Positions 15,198-19,910 of a DNA stretch of 19,910 nt are shown in pieces (position 1 is the first letter of the stretch; every line of letters begins with the position of its first letter). The translations under genes and the position numbers were made by a program. This DNA comes from Candidatus Gallibacteroides avistercoris (lineage in GTDB: Bacteria > Bacteroidota > Bacteroidia > Bacteroidales > CHK158-818), in NCBI GenBank assembly GCA_018714665.1, contig DVNA01000217.1, forward strand, positions 1 to 19,910, written 5' to 3'. The notes under the pieces are model-generated. The model did no database searches, had not been told where the DNA came from, and saw only the letters and a list, made by a program, of their open reading frames with translations.

Positions 15198-15234
15198 TGT
15201 TCAAAATCGCACAAAATATGTGCGAAATCGCACA
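15198..15234. promoter_or_regulatory. Paired palindromic activator sites in the divergent tolC / regulator region
   Basis: The distal site TGTGCGAAATCGCACA (15219-15234) is a perfect palindrome, extending to 18 bases with its flanking A and T. The proximal site (15198-15213, TGTTCAAAATCGCACA) keeps only the right half. Centres are 21 bases apart, and the proximal centre is 61.5 bases from the tolC-like -24 box, the same as at the ATPase promoter. The perfect site also lies just upstream of the regulator's own promoter. Confidence 0.85.
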
Positions 15235-15256
15235 TACAAGATGTTGTTTTAATACT

Positions 15257-15264
15257 TATCTTTG
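15257..15264 (+). promoter_or_regulatory. -7 element of the sigma-54 activator operon
   Basis: TATCTTTG fits TAnnTTTG, about 30 bases before the ATG at 15294. No TTTG is found at the right distance; the edge of the perfect palindrome (ending at 15234) reaches the -33 position instead. This suggests that the regulator controls its own synthesis. Confidence 0.5.
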
Positions 15265-15293
15265 GAGAAATTACATCATAAAAAAATCGGATT

Positions 15294-16664
15294 ATGAAAA
15301 ATCTGGGTAGATTGTTGATTATAGATGATAACGAAGATGTACTGTTTGCGCTTAACTTGTTGTTAGAGCCGTATGCCGAAAAGATAAAAATAACCACCTC
15401 TCCCGAGAATATTGAATATTTCATAAACTCTTTCAATCCCGACATCATATTGCTGGATATGAATTTCAGCAAAGACGCCATCAGCGGACAAGAGGGATAT
15501 TACTGGCTGGAACGGATACTAAAAATAGACCCGGATGCCATTGTGATCTTAATGACGGCTTATTCCGATACCGACAAAGCGGTAAAAGCGATTAAATCCG
15601 GGGCTATCGACTTTATATCCAAGCCGTGGGAAAAAGAACGGCTGTTAAGTACTCTCTCATCAGCCATGAAACTACGCAACTCCCGTACCGAAATCAACTC
15701 ATTGAAGAAACAAGTGGCCGCCATGGCTTTGGAAAAAGAGCGGAATTACGAAATTATAGGAGAATCGGAAGCGATGTTACAAATATTCGATACGATCGAA
15801 AAACTTTCCAATACGGATGCCAACATCCTGATTTTGGGGGAGAACGGAACCGGAAAAGACCTTGTAGCCAGAGCCATCTATCGGAACTCGCCCAGAGCCC
15901 ATGCCGGGTTCATAGAAATAGACGTAGGCAGTATCCCGGAATCGCTGTTCGAGAGCGAGCTCTTCGGTTATGAAAAAGGGGCCTTTACGGATGCCCGGAA
16001 AGAGAAAGCGGGACGAATGGAAATCGCTTCGGGCGGGACTCTTTTTCTGGATGAAATTGGCAACATATCGATGACCATGCAGGCAAAACTGCTAACCGCC
16101 ATCGAAAAACGGAAAATCTCCAAATTGGGGAGTACAAAAACCATAGACATCGATGTCCGACTGATTTGTGCTACCAATACGGACCTGCACAAACTGGTAT
16201 CGAAAGGCGAATTCCGACAAGATCTGCTCTACCGCATCAATACCATCGAAATACACATCCCCCCTTTGCGTGAACGGGGTGGAGACATTCTTCTTCTGGC
16301 AGATTTCTTTTTAAAGCGTTACGCCCAGAAATACAAAAAAGATATCAAAGGGCTACTAAAAGATGCCCAGAAAAAATTGTTGCAATACTCCTGGCCGGGA
16401 AATGTACGGGAACTACAACATACCATAGAACGAGCTGTCATCCTATCGGATAGCAGCTTTATCCGAGCGGAAAATTTTTTATTGCAACCGGTCATAACCA
16501 AAAAGAAAAACGAACACGAAACACTGAACCTCGAAGAGATAGAAAAGGAGGTCATCGAAAAAGCCATGAGACGTTGCAACGGTAACATCAGTCAGGCAGC
16601 CGAACTGCTTGGTATCAGCCGATATTCACTATACCGGAAAATTGAGAAAAACATCCAATTCTAA
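15294..16664 (+). CDS. Sigma-54-dependent response regulator (NtrC family)
   Basis: A 456-residue transcription activator. The receiver domain (about 5-125) has D11/D12, phospho-acceptor D55 in IILLDMNF, T88 and K110. The AAA+ domain (about 153-395) carries Walker A GENGTGKD (182-189), the sigma-54 contact loop GAFTDA (229-234, D replacing the second G of GAFTGA), Walker B GGTLFLDE (247-254) and the WPGNVREL region (367-374). A Fis-type helix-turn-helix ends the protein (about 425-450, NISQAAELLGISRYSLYRKI). By family knowledge phosphorylation drives oligomerisation and ATP hydrolysis that opens sigma-54 promoters. Three such promoters with a common palindrome precede the adjacent exporter genes, making these its probable targets. 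Its kinase gene follows after 5 bases. It is divergent from the tolC-like gene. Confidence 0.96.
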   Translation: MKNLGRLLIIDDNEDVLFALNLLLEPYAEKIKITTSPENIEYFINSFNPDIILLDMNFSKDAISGQEGYYWLERILKIDPDAIVILMTAYSDTDKAVKAIKSGAIDFISKPWEKERLLSTLSSAMKLRNSRTEINSLKKQVAAMALEKERNYEIIGESEAMLQIFDTIEKLSNTDANILILGENGTGKDLVARAIYRNSPRAHAGFIEIDVGSIPESLFESELFGYEKGAFTDARKEKAGRMEIASGGTLFLDEIGNISMTMQAKLLTAIEKRKISKLGSTKTIDIDVRLICATNTDLHKLVSKGEFRQDLLYRINTIEIHIPPLRERGGDILLLADFFLKRYAQKYKKDIKGLLKDAQKKLLQYSWPGNVRELQHTIERAVILSDSSFIRAENFLLQPVITKKKNEHETLNLEEIEKEVIEKAMRRCNGNISQAAELLGISRYSLYRKIEKNIQF

Positions 16665-16669
16665 CTCTT

Positions 16670-18010
16670 ATGAAAAGTTATAAGTTCCGGATTGCCATCC
16701 TGATCTTTTTTATTCTAATCTTATCCGGATTAACAACATACCTCATATCAAAGGGATACCATTTCAGCGTATTCTTTTCAATAGCAGCTATCCTTTTTCT
16801 GGCCATCAAGTTATACAGACAAATAGAGAAAGCCATCGAGGTAATGGAACGGATGATTATCTCGATTCAATATACCGATTTCAACATATCGTTTGCACGG
16901 TCTGTCCAGGAGCGTGAGTTCAAACATCTCGGCCAAATGATGGACGACGCCATCCGCTCATTTCGCGACAAATTATACCAGTTGGAAATAGACCATCAAT
17001 ATTACAACACATTGTTAAGTACCATAGATTCGGGACTATTGGTCATAAACAAAAGGGGCGAAATAGAGTGGATCAACCAAGCAGCATTGAAAGAATTGGA
17101 GAAATCGAACATAAACAACATCGCAGAATTAAAGACTGTACATCCAGAACTACCAAAAGTATTATCGGAACTGAAAGCAGGAGATATCAAAATAGTAAAC
17201 ATCACCAAACAGGACTTTAAATATGAATTAATCATTACGGGTATCTCCTTCTCCGTACAAGGGAAGGAACTTCTGCTCATAAGCCTGAAAAACATACAAC
17301 CCGTACTGGAAGAGACCGAAATTGAGGCCTGGCAGAAACTAATCCGTGTATTGACACACGAGATTATGAATACCATCGCTCCTATTATCTCCCTCTCCGA
17401 AACCGTAACCGAACGAGCCAGCGAAAACGGGAACAGTGAAAAAGAGTTTGCCTTGATGTTACAGGTCATGCAAACCATCCACCGAAGAAGTAAAGGGCTG
17501 TTAGACTTTGTGGAGAATTACCGGAAATTAACCCGAATACCGACCCCTACATTTGCCAAGGTATGGATAAAACCGCTATTCGACGATATTCAGAAATTGA
17601 TGCAAAATACGACGCAAGCCCAGATATCTTTCGATATTGAATCTCCTGGACTTTACATCATTGCTGACCGCTCCATGATTGAACAGGTATTGATTAACCT
17701 GATAAAAAACGCTTACGAGGCCCAATACAAACAGCCGATAGCAATTCAGGTAAAGGCAAGCCAATCCAAAGGGATGACCTCCATATCTGTAACCGACAAC
17801 GGGACTGGAATTGTAGCAGAAGCCTTAGATAAAATTTTTATCCCATTTTACACCACCAAGGCAAACGGATCGGGTATCGGGTTAAGTTTATGCCGACAAA
17901 TTATGAATATGCACGGGGGCTCTATCAGCGCCAAATCCCGAGAAGGTGAAGGTAGCCAATTTACGCTTCGTTTCAAGAACAGAGAGATGCAAACTCATTC
18001 TTTCTCATAA
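16670..18010 (+). CDS. Sensor histidine kinase, NtrY-like, with minimal extracytoplasmic loop
   Basis: A 446-residue kinase, cognate partner of the activator just upstream. Two hydrophobic segments (about 7-26 and 32-48) are joined by only about five residues, so almost nothing faces the periplasm. A HAMP-like linker (50-105) and a PAS domain (about 108-210, LLSTIDSGLLVINKRGEIEWINQAA) follow. The phosphotransfer histidine is H230 in LTHEIMNTIAPI, close to the HEIxNPLxPI form of NtrY-type kinases. The ATPase boxes are intact: LINLIKNAYEA (341-351), DNGTG (376-380), FYTTK (393-397) and GSGIGLSL (400-407). The stimulus is probably sensed within the membrane, in the cytoplasm through PAS, or through another membrane protein such as the exporter itself. 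No terminator is visible after it. Confidence 0.95.
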   Translation: MKSYKFRIAILIFFILILSGLTTYLISKGYHFSVFFSIAAILFLAIKLYRQIEKAIEVMERMIISIQYTDFNISFARSVQEREFKHLGQMMDDAIRSFRDKLYQLEIDHQYYNTLLSTIDSGLLVINKRGEIEWINQAALKELEKSNINNIAELKTVHPELPKVLSELKAGDIKIVNITKQDFKYELIITGISFSVQGKELLLISLKNIQPVLEETEIEAWQKLIRVLTHEIMNTIAPIISLSETVTERASENGNSEKEFALMLQVMQTIHRRSKGLLDFVENYRKLTRIPTPTFAKVWIKPLFDDIQKLMQNTTQAQISFDIESPGLYIIADRSMIEQVLINLIKNAYEAQYKQPIAIQVKASQSKGMTSISVTDNGTGIVAEALDKIFIPFYTTKANGSGIGLSLCRQIMNMHGGSISAKSREGEGSQFTLRFKNREMQTHSFS

Positions 18011-18089
18011 AACAAAGTATTTCCGGCCGGAGAATTTCCCTCTTTCCGAAAAAGATTATAATTCATTCCTTTTTTTCTGGGAAAAGCCG

Positions 18090-18097
18090 TATATTCG
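18090..18097 (+). promoter_or_regulatory. Possible -7 element before the lipoprotein gene
   Basis: TATATTCG, one base from TAnnTTTG, about 32 bases before the ATG at 18129. No TTTG partner is visible, so it is weak evidence for a start separate from the kinase operon. Confidence 0.3.
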
Positions 18098-18128
18098 TAG
18101 GTCAAAATATCCAAGACAGGCGTTGCAG

Positions 18129-19280
18129 ATGAAAAAAATTGTCGTACTCATTGCCCTGACATGTCTCATTCTTCCCTCTTGTTCTCTATTGAAATTCCAG
18201 TTGAACGAAGAGGGAGCCGTACCTTTGTCGAAAACGGAGATGAATATCCGCGTATATACGCATACCTATATCTCCACCTTTTTCTCTGAACTGGAAGATG
18301 CTGTTGACAGCCTCAAACAGGTAACAAACGATCCCAAAATCATAGGGCAGTCGCTGGTATGGCTTATGAACAACGAAAGCGCTGTACAGGGGGCCGTATT
18401 TCAGGTAGATCCCAAAGTGGCATTGGCCGATACCTGGTTGCTATCGATACAAATGGTCGATTTTTTGGAGCATCACGGCAAAAAATATTTTGGTGATTAT
18501 ACCCCCATTCTTCTGGAACCGACACAACAGCTGAATACCCAGATAACACAGGCCGCCCAACGGATGCTCAACCACAAAGAATACGAAACGATGCAAAACT
18601 TCGTATCCGAGCAAAGCCATCGACACCGCATCACTGAAATCAATTATACCCGCGACCCGATATATGCCCAATGGCTGCAATACAACAATATGCCGGATAC
18701 TTCCGCCATATCCACCGTAGGAAGCCTCTCGCAAGTAATAGCCGGTTTCTCAGACCGTTTCTCCGTAATGGGCGGACAAATCGGCAAAATTGCCCAATGG
18801 CAGTTGGAACTGGCTTCGCTTTACACGGGTATCACCCCCGAAACATTCAAGGCAATTGGTGATTCGGCCAACGTGCGTATGGATGAGTTCATGGAACTCA
18901 TCAACCAAATGCCTTATTACTTGGATACTACCTTAGTCAAGATAAGCGGCGATCTGCTCATCATCACCAGTGTACTGGATGATCGAATCGCCTTGACAAT
19001 GGCCACGCTACAACAAGAACGTCAGGCTCTTGAAACGATGGTGGCCCGCGAACGGGAAATCATCATGAACGATGTAGACAGTATCAGCGTGCACGTTACC
19101 CAAACCCTCATGCAGAAAGCAACCGAAATGCTGAAAGAGGTTTTGCTCTATCTCTGTTTGCTGTTCGCCATCATTCTCTTTATTCCTTTCGGACTGGGAT
19201 ACGCTACCGGAAGAATCTTCACAAAACAGAAAGTTCATAAAAAAACAGAAAAAGAAGGAAGAACAGGGAAAGGAGGATAA
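18129..19280 (+). CDS. Unrecognised lipoprotein with a C-terminal membrane segment
   Basis: A 383-residue protein that I do not recognise. The frame is open from 17946, overlapping the kinase end, but the start at 18129 is preferred because it gives a clean lipoprotein signal: MKKIVVLIALTCLILPSC, lipobox LPSC with C18. The body is mostly helical and polar, with a charged helix near residues 305-320 (LQQERQALETMVAREREII). Near the C-terminus is a strong hydrophobic segment (about 338-361, ending in GLGYATG) and a lysine-rich tail. A lipid at one end and a TM at the other would hold the bulk of the protein in the periplasm, probably close to the inner membrane, with the basic tail in the cytoplasm. 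It lies 118 bases after the kinase gene; membership of that operon is possible but unproven. No catalytic motif was seen. Confidence 0.85.
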   Translation: MKKIVVLIALTCLILPSCSLLKFQLNEEGAVPLSKTEMNIRVYTHTYISTFFSELEDAVDSLKQVTNDPKIIGQSLVWLMNNESAVQGAVFQVDPKVALADTWLLSIQMVDFLEHHGKKYFGDYTPILLEPTQQLNTQITQAAQRMLNHKEYETMQNFVSEQSHRHRITEINYTRDPIYAQWLQYNNMPDTSAISTVGSLSQVIAGFSDRFSVMGGQIGKIAQWQLELASLYTGITPETFKAIGDSANVRMDEFMELINQMPYYLDTTLVKISGDLLIITSVLDDRIALTMATLQQERQALETMVAREREIIMNDVDSISVHVTQTLMQKATEMLKEVLLYLCLLFAIILFIPFGLGYATGRIFTKQKVHKKTEKEGRTGKGG

Positions 19281-19337
19281 CCTGTCCCCGCAATAAACAG
19301 GAATGAAATACTCTACGAGGAATCAATCTTTTTATCG

Positions 19338-19910
19338 CTATTCAAAACGGATTGAGCGTGCCGGCCGAATCATAGAGACGATATACGATGCCCCCAACAA
19401 CATCAAAAGAGAAACCGCCAAACATCCAATATTCAACAATATCCAAGCCCAAAGACTGAGGTCTATCGGTACAGACGAAATATAATAATCTTGTGGATTA
19501 AGTTTTATGACATGAAACCGGGACTGGATCAAACAGATCGATAACCCGACCAGATTCCCGAACAACATCCCTTTGCCAACCAGAAACAACGAAACATAAA
19601 GAAATGTTTTCCGAATAAAAAAATTGGTTGCTCCCAGCGCCTTCAACACACCAATCATATTGATCCGTTCCAGAATAATAATAAACAGGCCCGAAATCAT
19701 CGTAAAACCGGAGACAATAGCCATCAACCCCAAAATAATCCAAACATTCATATCGAGCATATCGAGCCAACTGAATATCTGAATATTCTGCTCTTTCAAC
19801 GACGACACATAATAATGCTGGTCATACGGGTCTGACAATTCATTAAATTCAAAATAGAGCTTCTCGGTCATGGCATCTACCGCCTCGTAATCATGCAACA
19901 GGACGGAGAA
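19338..19910 (-). CDS. LolC/LolE-like ABC permease (3' part, runs off the window)
   Basis: The minus-strand frame is open to the last base of the window, so this is the C-terminal 190 or so residues of a longer protein; apparent starts inside it are not the true start. It shows the end of a periplasmic domain (FSWLDMLDMN), a TM (IILGLMAIVSGFTMISGLFIIIL), the coupling segment ERINMIGVLKALGATN, two more TMs and a short tail, PARSIRFE. This is the pattern of the LolC/LolE branch of FtsX permeases, which extract lipoproteins from the inner membrane with LolD. It differs clearly from the exporter permease at 8848-11157, which has RKxNGAG instead of KALGAT. It converges on the lipoprotein gene. Family is firm; the Lol role is likely. 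Confidence 0.85.
   Translation of the reverse strand, partial: FSVLLHDYEAVDAMTEKLYFEFNELSDPYDQHYYVSSLKEQNIQIFSWLDMLDMNVWIILGLMAIVSGFTMISGLFIIILERINMIGVLKALGATNFFIRKTFLYVSLFLVGKGMLFGNLVGLSICLIQSRFHVIKLNPQDYYISSVPIDLSLWAWILLNIGCLAVSLLMLLGASYIVSMIRPARSIRFE

Noticed and set aside
18022..18031. TCCGGCCGGA palindrome after the kinase gene.
   Set aside because: Ten bases with no loop and no U run; neither a terminator nor similar to the activator palindrome.
17946..18128. An N-terminal extension of the lipoprotein gene overlapping the kinase 3' end.
   Set aside because: The extension would bury the lipoprotein signal peptide 61 residues in; the start at 18129 gives a standard lipobox.
19281..19301. 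CCTGT / ACAGG inverted repeat after the lipoprotein gene.
   Set aside because: Only five base pairs with an 11-base loop and no U run.

Overview
The window reads as chromosomal DNA of a member of the Bacteroidales (Bacteroidetes). The evidence is the repeated -7 element TAnnTTTG, in two cases with a TTTG about 20 bases upstream (the Bacteroidetes housekeeping promoter), the lack of clear Shine-Dalgarno sequences, and Bacteroidetes-type proteins such as the 8-TM split FtsX/MacB permease and the secreted C69 dipeptidase. I cannot place it to genus. No rRNA, tRNA, CRISPR array, insertion sequence or phage gene was seen.

Layout. 1-351: 3' end of an ABC permease gene (+), convergent with lepA (501-2288, -) across a shared hairpin terminator. 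2289-2674: the only gene-free stretch over 300 bases, holding the lepA promoter, a 25-bp direct repeat, and PHO-box-like 11-bp repeats in front of an OmpR-family response regulator/histidine kinase pair (2675-5137, +). That pair converges on a phosphohexomutase gene (5194-6942, -) over a bidirectional terminator. A secreted C69 dipeptidase gene (7034-8677, -) follows with its own promoter.

8848-18010 is the most interesting part. On the minus strand, in order of transcription, lie an outer-membrane TolC-like factor (15108-13630), a periplasmic adaptor (13603-12350), an ABC ATPase (12068-11394) and a MacB/FtsX permease (11157-8848): a complete tripartite MacAB-TolC-type exporter. Divergent from it is a sigma-54-dependent response regulator with an NtrY-like kinase (15294-18010, +). 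Each of the three exporter transcription units (tolC-adaptor, ATPase, permease) is preceded by a sigma-54 promoter and by a palindrome of the form TGTGCGAAATCGCACA. In two cases the palindrome-to-promoter distance is identical, and in the third it is about three helical turns shorter. The same palindrome lies just upstream of the regulator's own housekeeping-type promoter. The simplest model is a dedicated, self-regulated sigma-54 circuit that switches on a whole envelope exporter. The permease fragment at the left edge is a close paralogue of the exporter permease, so a related cluster probably lies just outside the window.

18129-19280: an unrecognised lipoprotein with a second, C-terminal membrane anchor. 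19338-19910: the 3' part of a LolC/LolE-like permease gene running off the right edge.
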